Below are positions 1 to 7,048 of a DNA stretch of 8,844 nt, one piece after another (the first letter of the stretch is position 1; each line of letters begins with the position of its first letter). Origin of the DNA: Lentisphaerota bacterium. GTDB taxonomy: Bacteria; Verrucomicrobiota; Kiritimatiellia; JAAZAB01. Under the pieces are notes generated by a model, which did no database searches, had not been told where the DNA came from, and saw only the letters and a program-made list of their open reading frames with translations. A program made the position numbers and the translations under genes. The stretch is taken from assembly GCA_016199105.1 (NCBI GenBank), contig JACQHI010000411.1:1-8844 (forward strand). The letters run 5' to 3'.

Positions 1-95
1 CCCACATTGACGGACTGACTCTGGAAAACGTTCGGGTGCCCGACGGGGACAGCATCGGTATGGAAGAAGTCACGCAAGCCGACAAACCGCGCTAA
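1..95 (+). CDS. C-terminal end of an upstream gene, possibly a parallel beta-helix glycosidase (partial)
   Basis: The window opens inside a reading frame whose codons start at base 3 and end at the TAA at 93-95. About 30 residues are visible. They begin HIDGLTLENVRV and end in a charged tail (MEEVTQADKPR). The 'I.GLTLENVRV' pattern resembles a rung of a right-handed parallel beta-helix, as found at the ends of GH28 polygalacturonase-like and related pectin-lyase-fold proteins. That fits the carbohydrate-degrading neighbours downstream. The fragment is too short to assign a family firmly, and the 5' part lies outside the window. Only 43 bases separate it from the next start, so the two could be co-transcribed. 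Confidence 0.5.
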   Translation, partial: HIDGLTLENVRVPDGDSIGMEEVTQADKPR

Positions 96-138
96 TCCAG
101 CGCGAAATAATAACAGTATGACGGAGTAACAGGTCAGC

Positions 139-2130
139 ATGAAGATCAGCCTGACAGCGGTAGTGGCAGTCGGAGCGCTGCTGGGCGGAATCGGAGGCAT
201 GGTGATGATCGGGCTGCTGACCCCGGCCTGTGCCGGGGAGCCGGCCGCAGCCGGCCCCACGGGCTGCCCTCTCGTACCGATACCAAAGGAATACGAGGAG
301 ACCGGCGGTGCGGCGAAGCTCGCTGGCGACGCGGTCATCGTCATCGGCGCAAACGCCACGGAACCGGAGAAGTACGCCGCCGAGCGCCTCCAGGGCCTGA
401 TCGAACGGCGCTTCAAGCGCAAGCTGGCGGTCGTGACCGAAGACAAGGCCGGAGAGGTCAAGCAGCCCATCGTCCTCGGCCAGGCTTCGACCAGCGAGCG
501 GGTCAAGACGCTCTGCGACCAACAGAAGATCGACTTGTCCGAGTTGGCCGGCAAGTCGGCCAGTCAGGACGGGTTCGTCATCGAGGTGCTGGACGGGGGC
601 AAGACCGTTCTTGTGGGCGGCTCGAATCCGCGGGGAGTGATCTACGGCGCCGAAGCCTTCTTCGACCTCTTGCGCTCCGAGGGCGGCGAAGTGACCTTTC
701 CGCTGGTCTCGGTCCGCGACTGGCCGAGCATCCCCTGGCGAGGGCGGCCCTTCCACACGGTGGAACGTCACCTGGCGCCCGGGGTCATGGAAGCCTACGC
801 ACACGCGCGGCTCAACTTCATTGACATCCGCAACAGCTTTTCGGGCACGGGGCAGGGGACGGACCTCTCCAAGCTGCCGGCGAAAAAGCTCATCGAAGAG
901 GCCCACCGCCGGGGCATCTTGGTGTATGGCACGGTGATGGCGAGGGGCAAGGGCGAAGGCGCCGCCCGGAAGCTCTTCGAGGAGTTCGCCACCCTGGGGT
1001 GTGACGGCCTGTGGGCATCCTTCGACGACGCCGGGGGCGGCAAGGACCCTATCAGTTTTATCAAGATGGTGGTGGAGGTCGCCGGCAAGTACGGCATTCC
1101 CGGCACGCGCCTAGCCTTCACCCCGGCGGCGGGGAGCTACAACGCCCTGGGCGAGGACGAGCGCCCCTTCGCCGAGATCCCCGGCTTCGCGGAGGCGACC
1201 TTTTTCATCACCAAGCCGCCCACGAAAAAGATGGCCGAACTAGCCCCCAAGTTGGGCATGAAGCGGCCGCCCGGCTGGTGGCACAACTGGCCGACCTATT
1301 CCTTCGGCCTGATCCCCGGAAGATACTTCGGCGGCTCATCGTTCCAGAACCGCCGTGTGCCTGCCTATCTTGAGTTGGCTCCGCTGGAGCTCGGTTGGGG
1401 CACTCCCAAGTACGACGCCATCCGCGACGCCGCCGGGAACTGCGACACGGTAATGCTGTGGAATGGCATTGGCACCGAGGAGTACAACACCACGGTCATG
1501 GGCATCTGGGCGTGGGCGCCGGAGACGCACGACTGGGAGCGCACCCGGCTGGCGATCTACGGCTGGGTCTTTGGCCCGGCGCAGGCCAACGCCGGCGCCG
1601 ACTTCGACGATCGGCTCTGGGCGTTCGATAAGCGCTACGGCCTGCCCACCGGTTTGAAGAGGCTCAAGGACGAGGTCACTGATCCGCGCCGGCTCAAGGA
1701 CGTGAAGGATCGGGCAAAGGCGCTCCAGGTGATCGGCGAGATGGAGGCGGCCCTCACGCTCCTGGAAACGCGCGCCCCGGGCGAGAGCATGCTGGAGCCC
1801 ACACGCCTTAAGGAGTACTTCCTCGAGCCCATGCGCGCCACGGCGACCTACGCCCGCAAGATGGCCGAGCTGGACTACCCCGAGTACGCCCTCGCCGACC
1901 TGGACGATGAAATCCTTGCCCTGGTTGAGAAGGGGCAGGACGAGGACGCCAGGAAGAGGCTGACTGAAATACGGGAGCGGGTCACGGCCCAGGTCGAGAA
2001 GGTCGCGACCGAGCTGGCGGGCTTGGTGCGCGTGGACCCGTACGTCAAAGATTGGAAGGAGCGCGTCTCCGGCTTGGACTACTGGAAGAAAAAGCTGGAG
2101 GAGAAGCGCGCCGCGAACGCGAAGAAGTAA
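139..2130 (+). CDS. Secreted beta-N-acetylhexosaminidase-like glycoside hydrolase (GH84/GH20-like)
   Basis: This 663-aa protein probably removes beta-linked N-acetyl-amino sugars outside the cytoplasm. Residues 1-32 form a signal peptide: Lys2, a long hydrophobic glycine-rich core, then A-C-A before Gly33. The Cys lacks a good lipobox, so type I cleavage is favoured. Residues about 43-180 look like the alpha/beta N-terminal domain that precedes GH20 and GH84 barrels, with GVIYGAEAFFDLL and VRDWPSIPWRGRPF at its end. A TIM-barrel-like region of about 185-480 follows. F295-D296-D297 in GLWASFDD sits where GH84 enzymes carry their catalytic Asp-Asp pair. The GH84 'EGFYG' motif is not seen, so this is a divergent relative, and GH20-like or an unassigned family is possible. 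The C-terminal part, about 500-663, is helical, charged and Lys/Glu rich. ATG 139 is chosen because it begins the signal peptide; GGAG at 123-126 is somewhat distant and AGG at 131-133 is closer. Confidence 0.65.
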   Translation: MKISLTAVVAVGALLGGIGGMVMIGLLTPACAGEPAAAGPTGCPLVPIPKEYEETGGAAKLAGDAVIVIGANATEPEKYAAERLQGLIERRFKRKLAVVTEDKAGEVKQPIVLGQASTSERVKTLCDQQKIDLSELAGKSASQDGFVIEVLDGGKTVLVGGSNPRGVIYGAEAFFDLLRSEGGEVTFPLVSVRDWPSIPWRGRPFHTVERHLAPGVMEAYAHARLNFIDIRNSFSGTGQGTDLSKLPAKKLIEEAHRRGILVYGTVMARGKGEGAARKLFEEFATLGCDGLWASFDDAGGGKDPISFIKMVVEVAGKYGIPGTRLAFTPAAGSYNALGEDERPFAEIPGFAEATFFITKPPTKKMAELAPKLGMKRPPGWWHNWPTYSFGLIPGRYFGGSSFQNRRVPAYLELAPLELGWGTPKYDAIRDAAGNCDTVMLWNGIGTEEYNTTVMGIWAWAPETHDWERTRLAIYGWVFGPAQANAGADFDDRLWAFDKRYGLPTGLKRLKDEVTDPRRLKDVKDRAKALQVIGEMEAALTLLETRAPGESMLEPTRLKEYFLEPMRATATYARKMAELDYPEYALADLDDEILALVEKGQDEDARKRLTEIRERVTAQVEKVATELAGLVRVDPYVKDWKERVSGLDYWKKKLEEKRAANAKK

Positions 2131-2159
2131 GAATCTCGGACTGCTGTCGCGACAACATG

Positions 2160-2255
2160 ATGCGCAACGTGAAGGTCAGGGGCATCACGTCAAACACGCT
2201 CGGAAGGTCAGCTCAGATATTGGGCCGGGGCGAAGTGATGGGAAAGAGACGATGA
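2160..2255 (+). other. Possible 31-codon ORF or decayed beta-helix fragment in the spacer
   Basis: The 126-base spacer between the hexosaminidase-like gene and the first sialidase-like gene holds a small frame starting at ATG 2160. It reads MRNVKVRGITSNT at first and then becomes basic, ending at a TGA at 2253-2255, one base before the next start codon. No good ribosome binding site precedes it. The beginning resembles a beta-helix rung and could be debris of a pectin-lyase-fold gene. It could equally be a coupled leader peptide or a chance frame, since it is open in phase from within the upstream gene's 3' end. Nothing else is visible in the spacer apart from the purine-rich binding site of the next gene. 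Confidence 0.15.
2241..2249 (+). promoter_or_regulatory. Ribosome binding site deciding the ATG at 2257
   Basis: The purine run GGAAAGAGA ends seven bases before ATG 2257. It supports this start for the sialidase-like gene, which opens directly into a signal peptide. The ATG at 2252 runs into a stop after two codons and is not usable. Confidence 0.5.
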
Positions 2256-2256
2256 G

Positions 2257-3492
2257 ATGATTCACGCCCTGCTCATCGTGGTCATGATACTGATGGGGCC
2301 CTCCCTTGTGCTGGCCGACCCGGAAGGGCATGGTGATGAAGCACACAAGATGAATCCCCCCTTCGTTCTGGTGAATCGCCAACTCTATTATTCCTCGCCC
2401 GGCCGGGGCGTTGCATCCTGGCTGTCCGTCTGGTATGCCGGCGCCGGATTAACGCGCGTCGAGAACCTCCGTACCAGCGCCCAGTCGGATGCCTATCGTA
2501 ATTGGCAGCGCCGTCAATCGGAAGACAACGGCCGGACCTGGTCTCCGCCCCAGCCGCTCGATGGCGTGGTGCAGGAGACCAAGGCCGGTGGCATCGTCGA
2601 ATACCCGTCGCACCCAATCTACGATCCCGTCACGAAGCGGAGTTACCGCTTCTTCATGGTGCGCCAGTGGCCCGGGCTTCCGTGCTACACGTATGATTCG
2701 AAACATGCTTGGGTCGATCACGTCTTTGTCTCCGAAGATGGCGGGCCGCCGCGACTGCTGCGCTACGAGGACGGCGCAGATTTAAGCCCTGCGAACCCCT
2801 TCGATCCCGCGTATCTGCACGCCAACAAAGCCTATTTCGGCAACGCCCCGGCGTTTGCGCCCGACGGAACGGTGTACTTTCCTGTTGCGACCCGCGCCGG
2901 CGTGATTCTCTTCCGCCGCGATCAGGCGAGCGGAGAGTGGCGTCCGTCGAATGGCTGCCCGATCTCGCCAGACCTGTCCTCGCGTGGGCTGATCGAGCCG
3001 GAGGCAGCGGTGCTGCGCAATGGCCGCATCCTCATTGTCTGCCGCGGCAGCAACACTCGGAAGACCCCGGGCCGCAAATGGCGCATCCTCTCCGAGGACG
3101 GCGGGAAATCCCTGGGCCCGGTAGAAGAGTTCCGCTATGACGACGGCAGCCCATTCTACTCGCCCTCAAGCATTCATCGTTTCCTGCGCGCGGGCCGTAA
3201 CGGGAAGCTGTACTGGTTCGCCAACATCACGCCCGAGCCGCCGCGAGGCAACGCGCCGCGTTACCCGCTTTGCATCGCCGAGATCGACGAAGAACGGGCG
3301 GCGGTACGCAAGGACAGTCTGAAGGTGCTCGACACGCGCCGGGCCGGCGAGCCGGAGACGCTGCAATTCTCAAACTTCTCCCTGCTGGAAGACCGGGCCA
3401 CCGGCAACATTGAGATTTATGTCACGTTGCTCGGGCTGAACCCGAAGGACTTCTGGCGCTCGGACGTGTATCGGTATATCTTTTCCCCGTGA
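2257..3492 (+). CDS. Secreted sialidase-like (BNR/Asp-box) beta-propeller protein
   Basis: This 411-aa protein begins with a signal peptide (residues 1-20, MIHALLIVVMILMGPSLVLA, cleavage before Asp21), so it acts outside the cytoplasm. A canonical Asp-box S-x-D-x-G-x-T-W is at residues 88-95 (SEDNGRTW). Weaker copies are at 159-163 (SEDGG) and 279-286 (SEDGGKSL, with Leu in place of Trp). These mark a sialidase-type propeller. E247-P-E leads into VLRNGRILIVCR263, which matches the sialidase pattern of a glutamate followed after about 15 residues by an arginine of the carboxylate-binding triad. I do not see a clear N-terminal RIP/RLP motif, so true sialidase activity is unproven and the substrate may be another acidic sugar. 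The gene is a diverged paralogue of the gene at 3873-5090. Its stop overlaps an ATG at 3492, which leads only into a short frame-shifted reading. Confidence 0.7.
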   Translation: MIHALLIVVMILMGPSLVLADPEGHGDEAHKMNPPFVLVNRQLYYSSPGRGVASWLSVWYAGAGLTRVENLRTSAQSDAYRNWQRRQSEDNGRTWSPPQPLDGVVQETKAGGIVEYPSHPIYDPVTKRSYRFFMVRQWPGLPCYTYDSKHAWVDHVFVSEDGGPPRLLRYEDGADLSPANPFDPAYLHANKAYFGNAPAFAPDGTVYFPVATRAGVILFRRDQASGEWRPSNGCPISPDLSSRGLIEPEAAVLRNGRILIVCRGSNTRKTPGRKWRILSEDGGKSLGPVEEFRYDDGSPFYSPSSIHRFLRAGRNGKLYWFANITPEPPRGNAPRYPLCIAEIDEERAAVRKDSLKVLDTRRAGEPETLQFSNFSLLEDRATGNIEIYVTLLGLNPKDFWRSDVYRYIFSP

Positions 3493-3514
3493 TGACCCAC
3501 ATCATGAAGATGAC

Positions 3515-3760
3515 TTGGAAACAACGGAAGCAACTCCCCAGACGTTCGAGGTGGCCGACAGCACAGGCCAATGGCATGCCGCCGAGGCGCGGGTGGCAGG
3601 GGACACGGTCGAGGTGTGGGCTGAGGCAGTGAAAGAGCCCGTGGCGATCCGCTATGCCTTCGCCGGCGACCCGGTTGCCGCCAACCTGTACAACCGCGAT
3701 GGGTTACCGGCGGCCCCCTTCACATCAAAAGAAAAACCCGCACCGGGGATTGACAGGTAG
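3515..3760 (+). pseudogene. C-terminal remnant of a sialate O-acetylesterase (SGNH/SASA type)
   Basis: About 80 codons are open from a TTG at 3515 to the TAG at 3758-3760. From about residue 10 they match what I know of the extreme C-terminus of secreted sialate O-acetylesterases: a TGQWHAAEARVAGDTVEV strand pair, then VAIRYAFAGDP, NLYNRDGLPAAPF. In whole proteins this follows a catalytic domain of roughly 400 residues with GDS and DxxH motifs, and none of that is present here. There is no ATG or convincing binding site in this frame, so the piece is most likely what remains after a deletion fused it to the 3' end of the upstream sialidase-like gene. An intact esterase would remove O-acetyl groups that block sialidases, which fits its place between two sialidase-like genes. 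An assembly collapse could give the same picture. Confidence 0.7.
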
Positions 3761-3872
3761 ATCGTGATCCCCTTTGCTGGTTGAGAGGAAGCAGGCCGGT
3801 ACGATTCAGGAAGCTCTGGCAATGGTCTGGAAGCTCACGAGTAATTTAAAAAAGGGGAACTCACCCGCTGGG

Positions 3873-5090
3873 ATGCGAATCACGCTGGGCCTGTTGCTTC
3901 TCTGCCTGGTGACATGTGCCACAACCTGGGGCGCGGAACAGAAGCCCATCGAGACGGTTGGCTACCAGCTCCGGCTCGATGTGGTCAGCAGCGGTACTGA
4001 TGGCGGGTTCTGCTGGTTTCATCCGCGCGCCGGCGCGATTCCCGGCAACCCGCCCACGGTCGTGCTGACGATGCAAAAGTGGTTGCTCAAGCGCAGCGAT
4101 GTTTTTTTTCCCGTGCATTCGCTGCTCACGGCCGACCTCGGCAAGACGTGGACGAAGCCCGTCGAGCACGCCGGCACGCTGGGCCGTCATTCCGCCGTCA
4201 ACGGCATCGAGGAGGGCATTTGCGATTTCACGCCCAAGTGGCACGCGAAATCGGGCGTGCTCCTGGGCACCGGCCACACGGTGCATTACGAGAACAATCA
4301 TCTGGTCAAGGTGCGTCCGCGCGCGACGGCGTGGTCGGTCTATGAGCCGAACACACAGACCTGGACGCCGTGGCAGGCGCTTGAGATGCCGGATGAACCG
4401 AAGTTCGCCTGCAGCGGCGCGGGCAGCACCCAGCGTGTGGACCTGGAGAACGGCGATGTGCTCCTGCCGGTTTACTCGAAAGCGATCGGCGGCCATGCGT
4501 ATTTCTCGATGGTCGTCCGCTGCCGATTCGACGGCAAAACACTGAGCGCCGCCGAATACGGCAGCGAACACACGGTGAACATCGACCGCGGCCTCTACGA
4601 GCCGAGCCTCGCGAAGTTCCAGGGCAAGTTCTATCTCACCCTGCGCAACGACCGCGCCGCCTACGTCGCCGTGAGCGGGGATGGCCTGCGCTTCGCCGAG
4701 CCGCGCAAGTGGACATTCGACGATGGCGCCGACCTGGGCAGCTACAATACGCAAGCGCACTGGGTCACGCACCACGCTGGACTGTTTCTCGTTTACACGC
4801 GCCGCGGCGCGAACAACAACAACGCCTTTCGCAGCCGCGCGCCGCTCTTCATGGCGCAGATTGATCCCGAACGTCTGGTCGTGCTCCGCGCCACCGAGCG
4901 CGAATTGGTTCCGAACAAGGGGGCGCAACTCGGCAATTTTGCCGTCGTGGACATCAACGAACGGGAAACATGGGTGACCACATCCGAGGGGATGAGTCCG
5001 GGAAATCCGTCGCGCTACGGCGCGGACGGGCGAGTCTATGCGGCCCGGATTCTTTGGGAGCAGCCCAATCGCGTTTGGAACCGACACTGA
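3873..5090 (+). CDS. Secreted sialidase-like beta-propeller protein, second copy
   Basis: This 405-aa protein starts at ATG 3873. That start gives a clean signal peptide (MRITLGLLLLCLVTCATTWG, cleavage near Ala21), whereas the longer frame from TTG 3774 adds 33 unlike residues before it. A GGGG at 3854-3857 is a rather distant binding site. An Asp-box variant T-A-D-L-G-K-T-W lies at residues 86-93. YE243PSLAKF, then GKFYLTLR258, gives the Glu...Arg pair at nearly the same spacing and position as in the paralogue at 2257-3492 (E247, R263). FHPRAGAIPG near residues 50-60 may correspond to the N-terminal arginine region of sialidases. Both copies end with a matching L/F-x-N-F strand. I infer an exo-acting glycosidase on sialic-acid-like or other acidic sugars; activity is not proven. 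A run of eight T (4102-4109) encodes part of VFFP and the frame is intact across it. Confidence 0.68.
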   Translation: MRITLGLLLLCLVTCATTWGAEQKPIETVGYQLRLDVVSSGTDGGFCWFHPRAGAIPGNPPTVVLTMQKWLLKRSDVFFPVHSLLTADLGKTWTKPVEHAGTLGRHSAVNGIEEGICDFTPKWHAKSGVLLGTGHTVHYENNHLVKVRPRATAWSVYEPNTQTWTPWQALEMPDEPKFACSGAGSTQRVDLENGDVLLPVYSKAIGGHAYFSMVVRCRFDGKTLSAAEYGSEHTVNIDRGLYEPSLAKFQGKFYLTLRNDRAAYVAVSGDGLRFAEPRKWTFDDGADLGSYNTQAHWVTHHAGLFLVYTRRGANNNNAFRSRAPLFMAQIDPERLVVLRATERELVPNKGAQLGNFAVVDINERETWVTTSEGMSPGNPSRYGADGRVYAARILWEQPNRVWNRH

Positions 5091-5144
5091 ACACAAACGA
5101 CACATGTCCCCTTTCCCGGCGGGCATGAAGGCGATTTCGGGTAG

Positions 5145-5165
5145 GGTTCAAGGTTCAGCGGTTCA
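5145..5165 (+). repeat. Three short direct copies of GGTTCA
   Basis: GGTTCA occurs at 5145-5150, 5152-5157 and 5160-5165, followed by a related CTCAACGGTT. This lies in the 255-base spacer after the second sialidase-like gene. It looks like a decayed short tandem repeat. Such an array can be a minisatellite, but three copies is close to what chance allows. Confidence 0.3.
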
Positions 5166-5309
5166 CTGCTCAACGGTTGCTCCTACTTCGTAGCGAAAGG
5201 GCTTCACCACTTCGCAGAGTAGAACCGACTTTTCTGGCGAATTTCCCAATTGCGTTATGGCGCTATCGAGCTTGACGTCTCGGGCTCGTTCCAGCATCTT
5301 ATCCGGCAT
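5163..5309 (-). other. Possible 48-codon minus-strand ORF in the spacer
   Basis: Reading the minus strand from the CAT at 5307-5309 gives MPDKMLERARDVKLD, later KSVLLCEVVKPFRYEVG, ending TVEQ and a stop at 5163-5165. The residue mix is ordinary for a protein and unlike the Arg/Ala/His-rich antisense shadows elsewhere in the window. It lies in otherwise unexplained DNA. The frame also stays open back into the antisense of the next gene, so it could be chance or a piece of a dispersed repeat. I recognise no family. The rest of the 5091-5345 spacer shows no gene, no convincing promoter boxes and no clear terminator. Confidence 0.2.
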
Positions 5310-5332
5310 ACAAGTGCTTATGAGCCTTAAAT

Positions 5333-5338
5333 GAGGAG
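5333..5338 (+). promoter_or_regulatory. Strong ribosome binding site deciding the ATG at 5346
   Basis: GAGGAG lies seven bases before ATG 5346. This places the nucleotide-sugar dehydrogenase start at 5346 and not at the ATG at 5331, which sits at the edge of the site itself and would add five residues. Confidence 0.75.
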
Positions 5339-5345
5339 CGAAATT

Positions 5346-7028
5346 ATGGCAAAAACTGCCGCAAAAAAGGGCAAAAAAGCGACGAATCAGGTGTCGATCT
5401 GCCCGAACGGCGAAGTGTTTGCATTGCCGTCCGCACAGGATTTTCTGAAGGAAAAAAAGCGGCTGATAAAGCTCGTGGACGCGCAGCGGACGTTGAATCG
5501 TGAAATCGTCGTGGTGATGGGGGTGGGCTTCGTGGGCGCGGTCATGGCGGGCGTCGTGGCGGATTCGGTCGATCCGGAATCGGGAGAGCCCTATTACTTT
5601 GTCATCGGGATGCAGCGTCCCTCTCCCAGGTCCTACTGGAAAATACCCTATATCAACCGGGGGATGGCGCCGGTGGAGGCCGAAGACCCGGAGGTGGCGC
5701 CGCTGATCGAACGGTGCGTCAAAACACGAAAAACCCTTGTGGCCTCGTTTTTGGACGATGCCCTTTCCCTGGCGGATATTGTCGTGGTGGATGTGCAATG
5801 CGACTATCATAAAGAAAGCCTGGGCAATGTCAGAAAAGGACATACGGACATCGCCGCTCTGGAAAGCAGCCTCGAAACGATCGGCCAGCAAATCAAGCCC
5901 GGCTGTTTGGTCTTGATCGAAACCACGGTGCCGCCTGGAACCACGGAATATGTGGCCTATCCGACCATCAAAAAGGCTTTCGCCAAAAGAGGGCTCCACG
6001 ATGCGGAGCCCTTGATCGCCCATTCATTCGAGCGCGTCATGCCGGGACGGAAATACGTGGAGTCCATCCGCGATTTCTGGCGTGTTTGCAGCGGCATCAA
6101 CGAGCCCTCGCGCGAGCGGGTTGTAAAATTTCTCTCCCGCGTCATCAATGTCGAAAAATATCCCTTAACCGTGCTGGAGCAGCCCATCGAGAGCGAAACA
6201 TGCAAAATCGTGGAAAATTCCTTCCGGGCGACCATCCTGGCTTTTCTCGATGAATGGAGCCGGTTCGCCGAAAAAAACAGGGTCGATCTTGTCAAGGTGA
6301 TTCATGCCATCAAGGTGCGGCCAACCCATTCCAATCTCATGTTTCCCGGACCGGGCATCGGCGGATACTGCCTGCCCAAAGACGGCGGCTTGGGCGTATG
6401 GGCGTATAATACGCTCTTGGGATTCGATGACGATATTTTCAAGATCACCCCCATGGCCATCGATATCAACGATACCCGGGCCATCCATGTTGCGGAGCTT
6501 GTCCGGGATGCTTTGCGGAATATGGGGAAAATTGTCGCGGCGTCGAAAATCGCCCTCTTGGGCGTATCCTACAGGGAGGATGTCGGCGACACCCGGTACA
6601 GCGGCTCGGAGCTGATCATTCGAAAATTGACCGAAATGGGAGGCGATGTCGTCGCCCACGATCCGTATGTCAAACACTGGTGGGAGATCGAACAACAGGA
6701 TACATATCCGGCAACGGGGCATTCATGGTCGCGTTTTTTCCGCAACCAGGAAGGACTGTCCGAGACCCGGATGCAACCCGATATCGCCCATGCCCTGAAA
6801 GGGGTGGATGCCGTCGTATTGGCGGTCAGGCATCAAGCGTATCTGACCCTTGCTCCCGACGACGTGCTGAAAATGGCCGGAAATCCCATGGCCGTTATCG
6901 ACTGTTTCGGCATCCTGGACGATGCGGCTATTCATCGATATTTCGAGCTCGGCTGCGAGGTTAAAGGGTTGGGCAGGGGACATGTCCAGCGGATCAAGGA
7001 AACGGTGCGAAGCCGGAAAAAGACATAG
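5346..7028 (+). CDS. Nucleotide-sugar (UDP-sugar) 6-dehydrogenase family protein
   Basis: This 560-aa cytoplasmic enzyme should oxidise C6 of a nucleotide-linked sugar to a uronic acid with NAD(P), supplying polysaccharide synthesis. The Rossmann loop is G59-V-G61-F-V-G64. A VLIETTVPPGTTE strand and an ERVMPGR motif follow. K287-I-V-E-N291 gives the catalytic Lys and Asn, and GPGIGGYC342LPKD carries the catalytic thiol. The C-terminal UDP-binding domain is visible as IALLGVSYREDVGDTRYSG and later VVAHDPYV. Motifs fit the UGDH/WecC/WbpA superfamily but do not fix the substrate. At 560 residues it is longer than the usual 420-460. The extra length lies in a Lys-rich N-terminus (about 45 residues before the Rossmann strand) and around residues 70-115. 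The second Rossmann strand ends VIGMQRPSPRS, without the usual acidic residue. The gene is poorer in GC than its neighbours (32 of 60 bases at 6181-6240 against 44 of 60 at 1741-1800), suggesting separate acquisition. Confidence 0.88.
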   Translation: MAKTAAKKGKKATNQVSICPNGEVFALPSAQDFLKEKKRLIKLVDAQRTLNREIVVVMGVGFVGAVMAGVVADSVDPESGEPYYFVIGMQRPSPRSYWKIPYINRGMAPVEAEDPEVAPLIERCVKTRKTLVASFLDDALSLADIVVVDVQCDYHKESLGNVRKGHTDIAALESSLETIGQQIKPGCLVLIETTVPPGTTEYVAYPTIKKAFAKRGLHDAEPLIAHSFERVMPGRKYVESIRDFWRVCSGINEPSRERVVKFLSRVINVEKYPLTVLEQPIESETCKIVENSFRATILAFLDEWSRFAEKNRVDLVKVIHAIKVRPTHSNLMFPGPGIGGYCLPKDGGLGVWAYNTLLGFDDDIFKITPMAIDINDTRAIHVAELVRDALRNMGKIVAASKIALLGVSYREDVGDTRYSGSELIIRKLTEMGGDVVAHDPYVKHWWEIEQQDTYPATGHSWSRFFRNQEGLSETRMQPDIAHALKGVDAVVLAVRHQAYLTLAPDDVLKMAGNPMAVIDCFGILDDAAIHRYFELGCEVKGLGRGHVQRIKETVRSRKKT

Positions 7029-7048
7029 CCCCCTTTCTTTTCAACGTC

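Noticed and set aside
70..906. 278-codon minus-strand open frame opposite the hexosaminidase-like gene
   Set aside because: Residues are Arg, Gly, Leu and Asp rich with no recognisable motif. It is the expected antisense shadow of a GC-rich coding gene.
3774..3872. 33-residue N-terminal extension of the second sialidase-like gene from TTG 3774
   Set aside because: The extension would put a non-hydrophobic stretch before an obvious signal peptide that starts at ATG 3873, so the shorter start is preferred.
4102..4109. Run of eight T as a possible phase-variation or slippage site
   Set aside because: It encodes ordinary residues in an intact frame, and a single run of this length is weak evidence for programmed slippage.
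3861..5126. 421-codon minus-strand open frame opposite the second sialidase-like gene
   Set aside because: Although long, it is dominated by Arg, Ala and His with no motif, and the + strand frame has a signal peptide and an Asp-box. This is antisense openness from GC-rich codon use.
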